Below, piece by piece: positions 24,627 through 37,900 of a stretch of 64,000 nt of DNA (position 1 is the stretch's first letter; every line of letters begins with the position of its first letter). The stretch is taken from positions 68,583,501-68,647,500 of the forward strand of contig CP136896.1 in assembly GCA_034359265.1 (NCBI GenBank). Reading direction: 5' to 3'. Origin of the DNA: Canna indica (lineage: Eukaryota; Streptophyta; Magnoliopsida; Zingiberales; Cannaceae). The translations under genes were made by a program, and so were the position numbers. The notes below the pieces were generated by a model, which did not search any database, had not been told where the DNA came from, and worked only from the letters and a program-made list of their open reading frames with translations.

Positions 24627-25144
24627 TATATCACTCGATTCTAGTTAATTTATTAGTAATCAATCAGTTCATTCAAGTTTTATAATTCGATTAATAAGAA
24701 AAAGTATAGAGAGAATAATATAAAACAAAATATCACTCGTCTTAAATATCAGAATATAATTAGTGGCTGTTCTTGTTGAGAAGAATATCAAAATATTTTG
24801 CATCATGATCACTCTCCTTTTTATATAGTTCAAATTGAAAGCAATTAAGATGACAAATGAGTAATATATTGTAGTGGGTGATCTATAAAGGCAAATGATC
24901 GATGAGATTTTGTTGTTTAACTGTCAATGTGAGTAGAAATTTTATTGTCTCCTTTCATTTGCTTGGAAAATAATACCAAGTGATGACTTTTCACTTAGCC
25001 ACCTGACTTTTTCCTAGTTTCAAACTCATATCATGACTTCACCTTTCAAGTTTCAACAAATCATGAACGAAGGCAGAAAGAATCATCAATAAATGCCAAG
25101 CTACCACATTAGTGGTCATAATTGTGTCCCTCCTGAACTTTGAC

Positions 25145-25465
25145 CACTACTAGAAAAATAGGCATCAGCAACGGCCGGAGTCATTGCAATGGAGCCGTGG
25201 CAGAAACTCGCGTTGCTGATAACTTAGCAACGGATCCGCAACGGTCGCTCGGGCCGTTGCTAAAAATATTATCAGCAACGGTTTTGCCACGGACCCGGAG
25301 CCGTTGCGGATAACATTAATAGCAACAGCCGCTGAGTCCGTAGCAACGCCGTTAGTAAAATCCCGTCGCTAAGCCATTGCTGTAGGTCATCAACAACGGC
25401 TTTCGATAAACTTTTAGCAACGGCTTTCCCACGGACTGCCCTGGGAAAGCCGTTGCTGATGATGT
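25145..25465. repeat. left sub-terminal repeat array of the CACTA element
   Basis: It contains about a dozen copies of the core GCAACGG/CCGTTGC in both orientations, spaced about 15-40 bp apart. In En/Spm such sites bind TnpA and set transposition competence. The matching array at the right end is 31200-31340. Confidence 0.75.
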
Positions 25466-25734
25466 GAACCTGGTAACGAAAAAATTTCAAATTTCAACCC
25501 ATTGATACATTGATACATTATCTGATACATAACTCACACACCCATACACTCATACACACATTCATTCACACATCACAAATACACCAAGATATATATCAAA
25601 ACAATTATATTTATATTGATAATTATCCACAATAGTATAAAAACTATTCAAATACAAAATTGAAGTATCAATATCCAAACAAAATAAATAAAACAAGTCC
25701 AATATCTCAGTAACAAAGTCAATATAAAAAAATC

Positions 25735-27256
25735 TCACGATGACGATGGAGGATGGTCTGGATCATATGGCGGGGTCTGGAGTGCTTGAGTGTACACCGG
25801 CGTGGACTGACTCGAGGACGATGGATTAGATGATGCCGAAGAGATGCCTGCTTCGGGATGACCTGACATGTTGCGTAGCATAGCATGCATCTCCGCCATC
25901 ATCTGACTCTGACGCGCGATCGTGTCCTCTAGAGTCCTTATTCTGCTACTATGATCATAACTGGATCTAGAGGTGGACGGTCGCTCACCAGCGACCGGAG
26001 GGGTCGGTGCCCCAAGTGGCCATAGTACGGTAAATTATGACCACTATCTGCAAAGCCATATACGCGGCCATGGTCCCAGCCACCTGCGGCCTCGACCCAC
26101 GTTGCTGCGTCAAAGTCCTCGGGGGTGCCCCCGCGCTGCACCACCGTCTGGCTGTAGGTCTCCTACTCAAGTTTGATTTTTTGTTTAATATTTATCATAA
26201 AACTTAAATTATAAATATATATATATATAATAAATAATTTAAACAAATATATAGTTATCATAATGTATGCAGCGCGGTTGTCGATGTACTCCCCCGTCCC
26301 ATGTGCTCGACGGTGAGTCCGCTCAAACACCGCCATCGGGGAGGGTCGCTGGACAGTCCCGTCATTCGACACCGTCGTCTACATTTACAAAACAAATACA
26401 TTAATTAGTACACATAGTAACAAATAAAATATATAATTAAAAGGTATACTTACCATACGGTTCGGGTGCACTGCAAACGCAACAGAGCCGCCGGTGTGAC
26501 GCGCTGCTCCCCCCGACATGCGATTTCTAGCCGCATTCCGAGAAACCTCCTGCCATCGATCCGTCGACCATATTCCCACGAGCAGGTCCCATATATCAAG
26601 AGTAATCCAATCGGGGTCGTATCCCCGAGTCTCCGCGATATTAGTGGTCCCAGCTCATGCCATCGCCTGGGACCGAGCCTGCCCCAGCTGCCCGTTGTAC
26701 CTCGCACGGGAAATAGCCTCCCAGGCAGCGTAAATGAATGACCTTTAGTCCTCGGCCCATGTAAAGCGAGCCTGTAAAATAATAATATCAGTACCAATAT
26801 TAATCATCATGCATGTAAAAAAAAAATAATACGTGCCTCAAACTCGCGCCATAACATGTCGACGTGCTCGCTAGGCACGTGAGACCACGTAGGCCATGCC
26901 CCGTGCATGTATCGTCGAATAGTAGAAGAAATGCTCCTCAGCACTTCTTCTTGCTCGAACCTGCACAACAAAAATAAAATTTAATATTATATTATGATAT
27001 AATGAATTTGTAATGATTCATAATTCATTATATATTACCGCTCCCCAATCACGCTAAAAAATCTACGTGACTCTGTGGCTGGTGGAGGCTGCCACCTGTT
27101 CGGCCTGCGTGGCCGCCTGCGTCTAGATGTACTAGCCTCAGCAGTATCATCGGCAGGAGGATCAACAACAGGAGAATCAGCAGCATGAGTAAGTGCTGGA
27201 GTCTCACCGATTGGAGACTCCGAAGCTCTCCTGCGACGATAACCACGATCAGACAT
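25735..27256 (-). CDS. TnpA-like gene (plant transposase Ptta/En/Spm type), multi-exon
   Basis: A split minus-strand gene. The first exon starts at 27256 (MSDRGYRRRR) and is Arg/Pro-rich. Later pieces carry family-like segments: WREFEARFTWAED-type sequence near 26850-26745, a stretch ending SGGAARHTGGSVAF near 26510-26480, and AVFERTHRR-GEYIDNRAA near 26320-26270. The last piece has a Ser/Pro-rich tail and stops at 25735-25737. These are hallmarks of the second CACTA gene, whose product binds the sub-terminal repeats. I did not resolve every splice site; one donor near 26840 may be GC. Whether it is intact is uncertain. Confidence 0.6.
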
Positions 27257-27333
27257 ATCTGTCGAATAGACATATAATCAGATTATTGTATAAATAGTAG
27301 AGATATATTTAATAAAATATATATACTTTACAA

Positions 27334-28055
27334 TTATTCCTCATCATCTGAATAATAGTTTTCGAATTCTTCCTCTTCTTCCTCTTCTTCATCTTCTTCA
27401 TCTCCAGCTTCCTCAATTTCATGATCGTCATCATCAGCATATTCAACTTCTAATTGAATTGACGTTGTGTCTGCATCCTCGAGTATTGGAATAATACAAT
27501 CTACAGCAGGAGGATCATCTTCTTGATAGAAACCATGTGTCATATCAGGTATCAGCTCGTTTTCTCCTACTATCGGATCAATTTTTCTTCTACCTTTTAT
27601 CTTACAGACTACACGCCAATCTGCTCTATCTTTATTTCGAGCCGGATACTTCGCGTAATATACTTGTTCGGCTTGTGATGCCAATATGGAAGGCTCATTT
27701 GCTGCCAATTTCGATTTGTAATTAACCTCAACAAGTTTGTATCTTTCATGCCCCTTTCTGTTGTATCGAACCAATGACATCTAAATAGGATCACTGATTT
27801 TAAGCCGAAGTAGTGCAACTCTATCACTTCTTCCACCAGTCCACAAAAATCCATATCACATTCAACATAGGTTGTCCCTTTCACGCAGACCCCAACATTC
27901 ATCGTCTTCTTTGTAAATGCATATTCAACCGTGTGAAATTTATACCCATTAACAAAATATCCGCTATAGCACAACACAAGTCGCGACGGTCCACTAACAA
28001 ACTCAAATATTCTTTCATCTATTTCAGCTCTGTGATCTTTGTTGTAAGTCTGAAT
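27334..28055 (-). pseudogene. C-terminal part of CACTA transposase (DUF4216 region)
   Basis: Sequence downstream of the transposase stop codon continues to encode transposase, with a DUF4216-like block (FVNGYKFHTVEY, IELHYFGLKSVILFRCHWFD) at 27977-27790 and an ASQAEQVYYAKYP / DWRVVCKIKGRR block at 27690-27590. It ends in an acidic tail of Glu/Asp. It is cut from the main frame by the TGA at 28056-28058 and there is a frame change near 27745. Confidence 0.75.
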
Positions 28056-30110
28056 TCAAGTAGGGAAATCACGATTCAGTAATCTCTCCAATTCTTGATC
28101 GTTGTGAATAGAGTATTTTTGCACCATCTCAATGTCAAATATTTCAATGAATTGTTCAATCTCTGGACAATTGAGTAATACATACAAGTGTGCCAAATGA
28201 TACTCTTCATCGCTTAAGTGTCGAGATGGACGAGAACCAAAAGCACGACCAGAGTGACAAAATATATTTAAACGTCCATCTGAATGTCGAACACCCCAGT
28301 CGTCGTTACGTGGAAGACGATCAAATCTTGTCTGTACTGTCGATTCAAAGTAAAATGAGCAGAATGTTGAAATTTCTTGGATAATATACGATTCAGATAT
28401 TGATCCTTCAACAGCTGCGATGTTCTTTACTTTTTTCTTCAGACGATTCATGTATCTTTCAAATAAGTACATCCATCGATATTGAACGGGCCACCAACTC
28501 GTGCCTCGTATGCCAACTGTATCAGTAGATGCAGGAGGGAAAAACTGCTCCAGCTTGCATATGATTTCAACAATATTATTTTCAAGTGTTGACATATCTT
28601 CGACTCGAATGACATTTGCACAGATGTTTCTAAAAAATATACTTAATTCAGTCAACGGACCCCAAATATTATCAGGTAGAAGATCTCGAAATGCGAACGG
28701 AAGTAATCTCTGCATGAATACATGACAATCATGGCTCTTCATCCCTGATATTTTGCAATCATCGACGTTCACACATCGAGATAAGTTTGAAGCATATCCA
28801 TCGGGTAATCTGAGTTCTTTTACCCATTGACAAACATCTTTGATCTGTTGTTTATTTAGCACATATAGGGCCTTCGGACCCGGAATAATCATCGAAAGAT
28901 AAATAAATTCATCTTTCATGCACATTGACGGTGGCAAATTATAAACTGTCAGCAGCACTGGCCAAACTGAATAAGGAGTTGCAGAATATCCAAACGGATT
29001 AAAACCATCTGTGCACAATCCCAATCTGATATTTCTAGTATCCCTAGCAAATGAAGGATAACATGTATCCAAATATTTCCATGCTTTATTGTCAGATGGA
29101 TGAGTCATTACTGTATCATCACGACTTCTTCCATGACAACTCATGTAGGGGGCTGTCTTTTCCGACATGAATAATCTTTGAAGCCTCGGTGTTAGTGAAA
29201 AATACCGAAGCACCTTAAACGGGATATTTTTCTGTCGGACCGATTTCTTCTCATTGTAACGAGGATGTTGACATACAGGGCATTTATCCAACTGCACATT
29301 TTCTTTATAATATAAAATGCAGTTATTTTGGCACGCGTGTATTTTTTCGTACCCAAGCCCCAATTTTCTCATTAGCTTTTTAGTCTTATAAAAAATTGGC
29401 TCAAACTTGTTATCAGTAGGCAGCATTCCATTAATCAATCCAGCAATCCGATCATACGCAACTCCACTGATATTACAATCGTCCTTGATGTTTAAGAGCT
29501 GTGTCATTGCTGAAAACCTAGTGTATTTAGGACAATTCTCATACAAAGGTTCATCGGCAGCTTTCAACATCTCGTAAAATTCTGCAGCTTCTTTATTCGG
29601 TAATTCAATCTCTACCGCAGTTTGTACTTCTGTGATATCAACCGCTGTAGTATCTGGTGGGACTGATGTCTGAAGAACTGGCCGATCAATATTATCATTC
29701 AGGTGGAATTGACCCCCAAGACTATCAAGTATCATAGTTCTATAGGGATTACATTGACGGGATGAAGAAGCATCAGCAGAGGAAGATTCACCATATGTCT
29801 GAACGACAGGATTGCTCGACGTCCCGACTTCGCGTGACTCCCCGTGACAAGTCCATAGAAAATATCTTGGTGCAAATCCTTTGGTATATAGATGCAGAGT
29901 GACAGTCTCCCGATCCAAAAATCGTCCATTCGAACAAATGCGGCACAGACATCGGATTTGATCACCGATGCTAACAAAATTTCTATTCGAATAGGCGAAA
30001 TTTAGGAAGTACGTTACGCCTAATCGAAACTCATTCGTTAAAGCTCCACGATCAAGACGTCGGTACATCCAACTTCGATCAGCCGACATGATTCTGTCAA
30101 TCAATGACAA
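28056..30110 (-). pseudogene. TnpD-type CACTA transposase, internally deleted
   Basis: A frame of 684 codons. Residues ~10-90 form the transposase-associated domain (SWMYRRLDRG, CRICSNGRFLDRETV). Residues ~240-430 match the TNP2 domain, including the DGFNPFG motif and the SVWPVLLTVYNLPP block. Straight after IPGPK the sequence jumps to the DUF4218 region (CHVFMQRLLPFAFRDLLP), so I see none of the usual ~180-200 residues between, among them the NDFPAYG-type block. The frame ends at a TGA although transposase sequence continues. Loss of that central part should leave the enzyme inactive. Confidence 0.85.
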
Positions 30111-30548
30111 TTTCTTTGGTTAATGTCTTTAGGTGAGATTGTCCTATTCCATTCAGGATTTATATTATTTATATTGCACTAAGTACTTATTTTAACCGCT
30201 AACTTTATTCTAAATTTCGGTAGCATCTCCCTACAGTTCTCCGAATACGCATATCATCTGGGCGCGTATCGGAGAACAAGAGAGATGTTGCCGAAATTTA
30301 AAATAATTAGTTAATAGTTAAAATAAGAACGTAAGTGCAGTACAAATAACTATATTCCCAAATTGTCCAATCAGGGACAATTCAAGAATTGTACATTGTA
30401 TAAAAGATCATCTACTCCTTTTACACGGACATACAATCCCCGAACGGATCTAAGGTTTTGCTAAATCATATCCGACTCGTCGATGCGTACGTGAAACATA
30501 TCAACTCGTCGGATGTATGATTATTTTCTAAATGTTTCGAGACAGTTC

Positions 30549-30726
30549 GAGTCCATATTGGACAATTCCGACACGAGTCCAAATTCGACGATTTCGGCAA
30601 GAGTCCAAAGTGGACGATTCCGGCGCGCGTCCGTTGTGGACGATTCCGTTCGCGTCCGAAGTGGACGATTCCGGCGCGCGTCCGAAGTGGACGATTCCGG
30701 CTCGCGTCCGAAGTGGACAATTCCGA
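30549..30726. repeat. 26-bp minisatellite inside the CACTA element
   Basis: About seven tandem copies of a 26-bp unit with consensus like GTCCGAAGTGGACGATTCCG plus GCGCGC. Each unit contains a small GTCC/GGAC inverted repeat. It sits in the untranslated region between the transposase gene start and the right terminus. Confidence 0.8.
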
Positions 30727-31199
30727 AATTAATCTAAACCCTAAAAATTAATCTAAACCCTAATAATTAATCTAACAAATTAAACAATTAATCTAACAAA
30801 TTTAATAATTAATCTAAATAATTAATTAACATATATAATTAAAATTAAAATATATAAATATGCAATTTCCGGCGCCGGCATACAGTGTCCGGACAGAGTG
30901 TCTGAACACTGTAAAAGCTCCGGCGGCGGCCATCGGCCGACCGCCGCCGGCTGAAACCCTAAAAATAGGGTTTCAGTCGGATTTCCCGTCGGCCGCAACG
31001 GGGAGAGACGGTCGGACGACGATGATTACCTGAAATCGGCGGTCGAGGACGGTCGACAGCGTCGGCAGCGGCAGCTCGGCGTCGTCAGCGTCGGCAGCGG
31101 AGGCGAGAGGCGGGAGGAGGAGGAGGCGGCGGTGGCAGCGGTGGCAGCAGCGGGAGGAAGAACGGTCGGGCACGATCTGCGACCTATATAAACTTATCA

Positions 31200-31345
31200 G
31201 CAACGGCTCACTCGCCCGTTAGAAAGCCGTTGCTAATAAGTTATCATCAACAACGGCTCACTTGTCCGTTAGAAAGCCGTTGCAGATATAGCATATCTGC
31301 AACGGCTTGAGCGGCCGTTGCTGATAGCCGTTGCTGAAGACTCAA
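31200..31345. repeat. right sub-terminal repeat array of the CACTA element
   Basis: Includes a nearly duplicated ~50-bp unit (CAGCAACGGCTCACT...GTTAGAAAGCCGTTGC) and more AGCCGTTGC/GCAACGGCT sites, mirroring 25145-25465. Confidence 0.75.
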
Positions 31346-31360
31346 TTTCTAGTAGTGGAC

Positions 31361-31926
31361 TTTGCATTTTTTTTAAAGTTTCATTTTTTTGATTCCAAAT
31401 AACTGATGGTATTTTTCCTTAAATTTTGTCGGGCATCAATAATTTTCCTAAAATAATTATAACATAATTGTTACAAGACGTATATAGAACGCCAAATTTA
31501 TAGGTAGAAGATGCATTTATAAATATACATAGATATGAAATTAAACTTAAAGTGCTGTAATCGGAAATCGAATCCAAAACTTATTAAAAGCATATTCTAA
31601 TATTTAATCACTAAGCTACCAGCGGTCGACGTAGTGCACCAATAGTTCACCTATGCAAATCTACGTGGGTAAAAAAAATGGACCGCGAACTAATTGTCGT
31701 GGAACCAGTCGAACCGGAACGGGTCCAGCTTTCAAGACAAACACATTTCATAAACCTTCGGATTAATATTGGGATAGTAATTCGTCAGGAGGCCTATTAA
31801 AGATTGGGCCGGAGCCGGTTCACCGGTCCATTTAGGCCGCTTCCTGCATATCGACGTATTAATTTGGGAGAGGAACTGGAAGGTGCGAGAAAGCGAGCGC
31901 GAGGGTTTGTCTTGGGCGGAGGAATA
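31361..31926. other. TAF11 promoter region
   Basis: Lies between the CACTA right end and the TAF11 start codon. A degenerate tRNA-like segment (31540-31625, minus strand) may be an old SINE. Near 31806-31812 the sequence reads TTGGGCC and near 31831-31836 TTAGGCC; TGGGCC/AGGCC motifs (site II-like) are frequent in plant housekeeping promoters. No TATA box was evident. Confidence 0.4.
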
Positions 31927-34900
31927 ATGAAGGACCCCTTCGAGGCGGCCGTTGAGGAGCAAGAATCGCCGCCTGAATCGCCCATTCCGCCAGAGGAGGA
32001 CACTGCCGTTGCTGCAGACGCCGTGGACGTCGATGAGGAGGAAGCCGACGCCCGGTCGCAGCCCCCGGCCTCCGCTCCTCCTGGCTCCTCCGCCGCGGGC
32101 GGTGGTGGGAAAGGGAAGGAGGAGGAAGAAGAGGAAGAGGAGGAGAACATGGATGTGGAGTTTGGCAAGTACCCCTCCGGCAGCGATCCAGATAAGATGG
32201 TCAAGATGCAGTGAGTTTATCCCTCACTGAACTCTCTGCGAGAATCTTATTAAATTCTTTGCATTTTGATGGCAATGTGATCATTTTTAGTATAAAGTAT
32301 AAATTCTTCAGTCTCTTTCACTCCTTAGTGTCTGTTCTCCAGAAAATTTAGGATCCTCAATTTGATCGAAGTAGAAAAAAAAAGGGAATTTGCAATGATC
32401 TTGTACATGCTTTTTCCTGCTTTGTTATGTTGAATAAGCTGAAAAAACTTAGGTGTTGCTGAGGTCCACGTAAATGGCTTCATTCTTTAGAGTGTGGATT
32501 GGGCTTTTTTATATCCAGCCTGGACTGGCCACTAGGTCATGAGTCAAGTGGTCGGGGTCGACTTGGTGTCAGCATAATGACATAAATAACAAAAAACGGT
32601 TATGAATCCCTGGACAGGTAAACACAAATACTAATAAAAACCAATTTGTTATCATTTATTGTCCCAGTTCAGAGCATGGAAGGGGAAACAGATCTGGGTA
32701 TGAACTAGTAATGCAGCTACAGAAACAAAGATTGCAGAAAAGCAATTGTGTTTGGTAAATGAATGCCTAATGGAGCCTTTGGTTAATTTACACAGATTAA
32801 ATTAGCAATAGTATTATTAATTTCAGAACATATGATTAGCATATGGATAGTACAAGCAGGAAATAATCTTGCAAATTTCATCAAATAACAAATTTGTTTA
32901 TCGTCTTAGTGAACTTGAGAAATGAACATTTAAGATTACTCTTTTGAAATTGTAAGTGGCTGTCAACCTACCATTATGAATTTATGTAATAATGCAAAGT
33001 TGCATTTACTGATAACTTCGAATGAGTATTTGTGAATTATATAATATATTTCAAAAAGCTAGTTAAAGGTTTGGTTATTTGGTTATATCACAAGATTCAC
33101 TAATCCAAAAGTAAAGTATGATTATTGTGTATTTATTCTTCCTGTTATCATTGTCACCTTCATTGTAATTAATAAGAACTCATTATTGGTAAATCTATTT
33201 CTGATTTTAACTTTTAAGTGTAACTATGCATATTGGGGGTGTAAATAAGTATAGCTGACTATTTGTATGTTCAAGCTTGGCTTGTTTATACATTAGCTTG
33301 TTTGAGCTCATTTCAAGCTCAATTTGAGCTCTAATTTCTTTTTGTTTGATCTCAGTTTCAAGCTTGACACAATATGAAATTAATCTTGATATTAAATGAG
33401 CTTTGAATGAGCCTTCACCACCCTCATGAAAGAAGGGATAGGGCTAGTTAACTATTAGTGTACATACCTAAGAATTTTGTCAAATGTGGCAGAGCTGTGT
33501 CTTAAGAATTATGACTAAACAATCATGTCATTTACAATTCTATGATGAAAAATGACTGGTTTAGAAGTGCATAATGAAATCAACATTTGCTTTTTTTCCA
33601 TTGGATCAATTAAACTGCACCTTTCCCTTTAAGGTTTTTGAATGAACTTGTTTCTACAAGGCTTGCTCTGTTGGTGGTCTGATATATTTCTCTTTCCTTT
33701 TTTTGTTTACACCAATTTCCTTCAGGGCAATACTTTCCCAATTTACAGAGGACCAAATGAGTCGTTATGAGTCATTTAGGAGATCTGGTTTTCAGAAAGC
33801 TAACATGAGAAGGGTATGTTTACCATTTAACTTGCCTTGCTTGCTTTAACTTACATATAATGTATGTCTTGCATGCGCGCGCGCACACACACACACCAAA
33901 AAAAGGACATCTGGAATGCATCTGCTTGAGGGAAGGCATGAAGTTGTCTACATCATTTTCATCTTTATTTGCTGATACTCTTGTCCTTGAAGGTGTCAAT
34001 AAGTTATAGCATGTAGGAATTTGCAGGAGATGTTACATTCTTCAGACAATTACCAATAGCGTCAAGTGCTGATTTTCAATAATTTTTTGCTCTAGTTAAA
34101 TTCTTGATATTTGTTGTACGAAAAGACATGATGATGATGATGATGATGATGATGATACTATGAAAGATAAAATTATTCAATGAAGTGGTTTTATTTTCTT
34201 CCCTAAAGTCTTGTTCACTCCATCCATGATGAAAGAGAGCTCTCCTTAGCCTTTAGTTTGTGCGCACTAGTCAAATTTGTGCTGTAATAACCTACACTGC
34301 ATCTGCATTAGTTAAATTTAGGTCAAAAGTGATCTATTTAAAGATTTGATTGACTTGGTTACTTTTGATACAGGCTTTTGCACTAAGTGGAGGTTTAATA
34401 TTTTAGAAACACCTTACTAGATGCACAAGATAAACCCTGCACAGCAAATTTATTTTCTTATTAAATGTTTTTGATATTTAATATTTAGAAACTTTTGTGT
34501 TTTAGCGAAAGAATGTTAAAGTTGTATATGGAAGCCCAAAAGTCAACAAACTTTTTTTCGTACAACCTATGCTCTTTTGTTGTTTGCTCATCCAACTGTT
34601 AAAGTGTCGACTTAGCTGTTTATTTATTTGTATTACTATAAGCACTTTGCACGCTACATGAATGTGGTGCCATAGACCACCACCTTTTCTGGGAGGGGGG
34701 GGGGTTGTTTACTTCAATTGTTTCTTGTTGAGACATTTGCGACTTTCTTCATATAGGAGGCTCTAATTGTTCATTTGTGTAGAGTTAATCCTTAATGTGC
34801 CACATTATGAGTTTTTTTTCTTGATCTCTATACTTATTACCCTTTAGAACTTGTCAGTTTTTTGCTCTTAGTTTGCATCATTTGTGTTTTCTCCAACAGC

Positions 34901-37900
34901 TATTGACCAGCATCACAGGAAGCCAAAAGATTTCTGTACCAATGACTATAGTAGTATCTGGCATAGCAAAAATGTTTGTTGGGGAGCTCATCGAGACAGG
35001 CAAGTTAAAGTTTGATAGATGGAAACTAATAGTTAAAAACTTAAAATAAGTGATCGTGATCTTTTTTCCATACTTATGGCATGCTCATTATGATTCATTT
35101 AAGTTAGCTGTTCCTTAATGTTGAAGTTCTTAGACTATGACTTTTAATTTGTCACTGAAGTGTAGCAAAAATGTTTGTTGGGGAGTTAATCTAGACTGGC
35201 AACTTAAAATTTGATGTATTTAAACTAATAGTTTAAATAAGTAAGCTGATACGATCCAGGAATTATATTTGAAGATGAACAGTCTTTCAACAGCTTTAGA
35301 TTAAAGATTTAATAACTAGGAAATAAACAACAGGTTCACTAGTCTTCGAGGGATTAGTACCTCCAAAACAAACATAACACTTTCTAGGATAAAAAACTAA
35401 CTACACCTCTACAGCACCTATTTATTCAAAATAAAACTTAAGCATCCCTTCATGGCCACCTGTTCAAGGCTTGCATCTCTACTTGGGCTTATGTGGGCCT
35501 ACGTTTATAAACAAAACGTATAGGGGGCCTATCATTACTCCCGCCCAAAAGAGCCACCTTGTCCTCAAGGTGGAAGGCTGGAAATTGTCCATCAATATCA
35601 TCAAATGACTCCCAAGAGCTTTCAAACTGAGGTAATTCTGTCCATTTAATTAAAACCTGTTGGGATCCATTAGGCATAGTTTTGGAGTTGAGGACTGCTT
35701 CAGGTGTGAGAAGGAGTTCTAGCTCATCAGATATGCACGGAGGGAGCTTGTTAGGAGTTAGCTGAGTACCTTCAACCCTCTTCAATTGAGAAACATGAAA
35801 CACCGGATGGATAGTTGTGTACTCTGGTAGTTGTAGCTTGTAGGCAACCTCACCAATTTTCTCCAGGATCTGAAAAGGTCCATAGAAACGTGGCGACAAT
35901 TTCTCATTGAATCGTCTTGTCAAGCTGCGTTGTTTGTAAGGCTGTAGACGCAGATAGACATAATCTCCCACTGAGAAATGCATTTCTCTACGCTTAGAAT
36001 CTGCTTGTTGTTTCATCCTGTTTTGAGCCCGAGCCAAATTATTTTTCAACTCATCCAAAATAGCATTCCGAGCTTCTATCAACTGAGCAACTTCTTCCAC
36101 CGCTGAGGGCTCCCCCGCGAGTCTAAAAATGGTGGGAGGAGGACGGCCATAGAGAGCCTGAAATGGAGTCATCTTCGCAGAGGAGTGGTATGTCGTATTA
36201 AACCAGAATTCAGCCCAGTGTAGCCATTCATACCATTGCTTTGGTTCATCTCCACAAAAACATCGAAGATAAGTTTCTAGGCAACGGTTTACCACCTCAG
36301 TTTGACCATCGGTCTGGGGGTGGTAAGCTGTGCACATTTTTAAAGTTGTACCTACCAAACGGAATAGTTCTTTCCAAAAGTGGCTGATATATAGCCTATC
36401 ACGATCAGATACGATAGAGCAAGAATAGCCATGTAGTTTAACAATTTCTTTAATGAAAACAACGGCAACATCCTTGGCAGTGAAGGGATGTTTGAGAGGA
36501 AGGAAATGAACGTACTTAGTAAGTCGGTCCACAACCACAAGAATTGTGTCGTACCACTTAGATTTTGCTAGTCCGCCAATGAAGTCCATAGATATGTCCT
36601 CCCAACTTGTAGTAGGTATGGGTAGAGATGTCAACGAGGCGGGTTCGGGGCGGATAGTGCCACACCCGCACCTGCACCCGCACCCGCGATGGGTATCCGT
36701 CACCCATACCCTTGCGGGTAATTGTTACCCGCGGATATCCACGGATACCCATTTAATATATGACAAGAAATTTTATTTTATTATAATAGTATACCACCAA
36801 TGATTCTCATTTCACCAATATTAATAACTTGATTGAGAAACATTAATCCATAAAATAAACTATGTAATAATTAAATTATAAATCATAAAATTATCTTAAC
36901 AAATAGCAATAACCATTTATGCAACATTAAATTTAAAATCAAAGTATTTTCTACTAAAATTGAAAATTGATGTCCCTAAAAATATATTATATTTAGATTT
37001 ATTTTTAAACTTTCCATTAGATATTAATATATAAAATTATAAATTTAATTTTTCATATATATTGGCGGGTAGTGGGTAGCGGGTATCCGCGGGTGTGGAT
37101 AGTATAGTATCCATACCCGTACCCGTTTATTAAATGGGTAAAAAATTATACTCATACCCGTACCCGTGGGTATAATATGTTTACCATACCCGATCCGTGT
37201 CGGGTAAATATCCGCGGGTATCCACGGGTACGGGTAATATTGCCATCCCTAGGTATGGGTAATGGTTGTAGTAGACCTGAGGGTGACATAGCCGCATATT
37301 TGTTCTGTTGACAAACTTGACATTGAGCCACAAAAGTCTTGACATCATTTTTCAATCCTTCCCAACTGAATATACCCATCAACCGCTTGTAAGTTCGAAA
37401 GAACCCAGAATGCCCCCCTGTTGGTGATGCATGAAATTCCTGAAGCAATTTTGGAATAAGAACAGACCCCTTCGGAATAACCAGCCTGCCTTTATAGAAT
37501 AATAACCCCTTTCGAACAGTATATTTTGGATGGGATGCAGGTTGTAACATCAGCTCTTGAATTATTGTGCTCAGCTTGGGATCACGATGTAATTCATTTT
37601 CAAAACCATCTAACTCCGTAACCTGACTCACTGAAAAAGCCGTTAGCAACGAATCTTCGTCTCGCCGGGAAAGGGCGTCTGCCACATTGTTACTTGTCCC
37701 TGGTTTATACTGAATCTCAAACTGAAATCCCAATAATTTAGAGATCCATTTCTATTGCTCTTCACCCATGGTCCGTTGTTCCAACAAATATTTTAAACTG
37801 CGCTGATCTGTCCTGATGATGAAATTGCTTCCCAAGAGGTAATGATGCCACTTGGTGATAGCGAAGGCAATGGCGAGTAATTCTCTTTCATAAACTGATT

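Larger units (their letters stand above)
25145..31357 (-). mobile_element. CACTA (En/Spm) transposon, complete ends, defective genes
   Basis: A 6,213-bp element with CACTACTAGAAA at the left end and its inverted copy TTTCTAGTAGTG at the right end, flanked by the 3-bp duplication GAC (25142-25144 and 31358-31360). Many copies of GCAACGGC and its complement lie within ~320 bp of the left end and ~160 bp of the right end, the expected sub-terminal binding sites of a TnpA-type protein. Two minus-strand genes are present: a TNP2-type transposase (30110-27334) and a Ptta/En/Spm-type accessory gene (27256-25735). The right end lies 569 bp upstream of the TAF11 start codon. Confidence 0.92.

Noticed and set aside
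31540..31625. Possible old SINE with box A/B-like motifs on the minus strand
   Set aside because: Box matches are imperfect and no target duplication or tail could be found.
31797..32204. 135-codon minus-strand frame opposite TAF11 exon 1
   Set aside because: Ser/Ala-rich antisense shadow of the acidic repetitive N-terminus.
33235..33430. AGCTTG/GAGCTC-rich stretch in TAF11 intron 1 as an hAT MITE
   Set aside because: Composition fits but termini and an 8-bp duplication were not found; left as a note under the intron.
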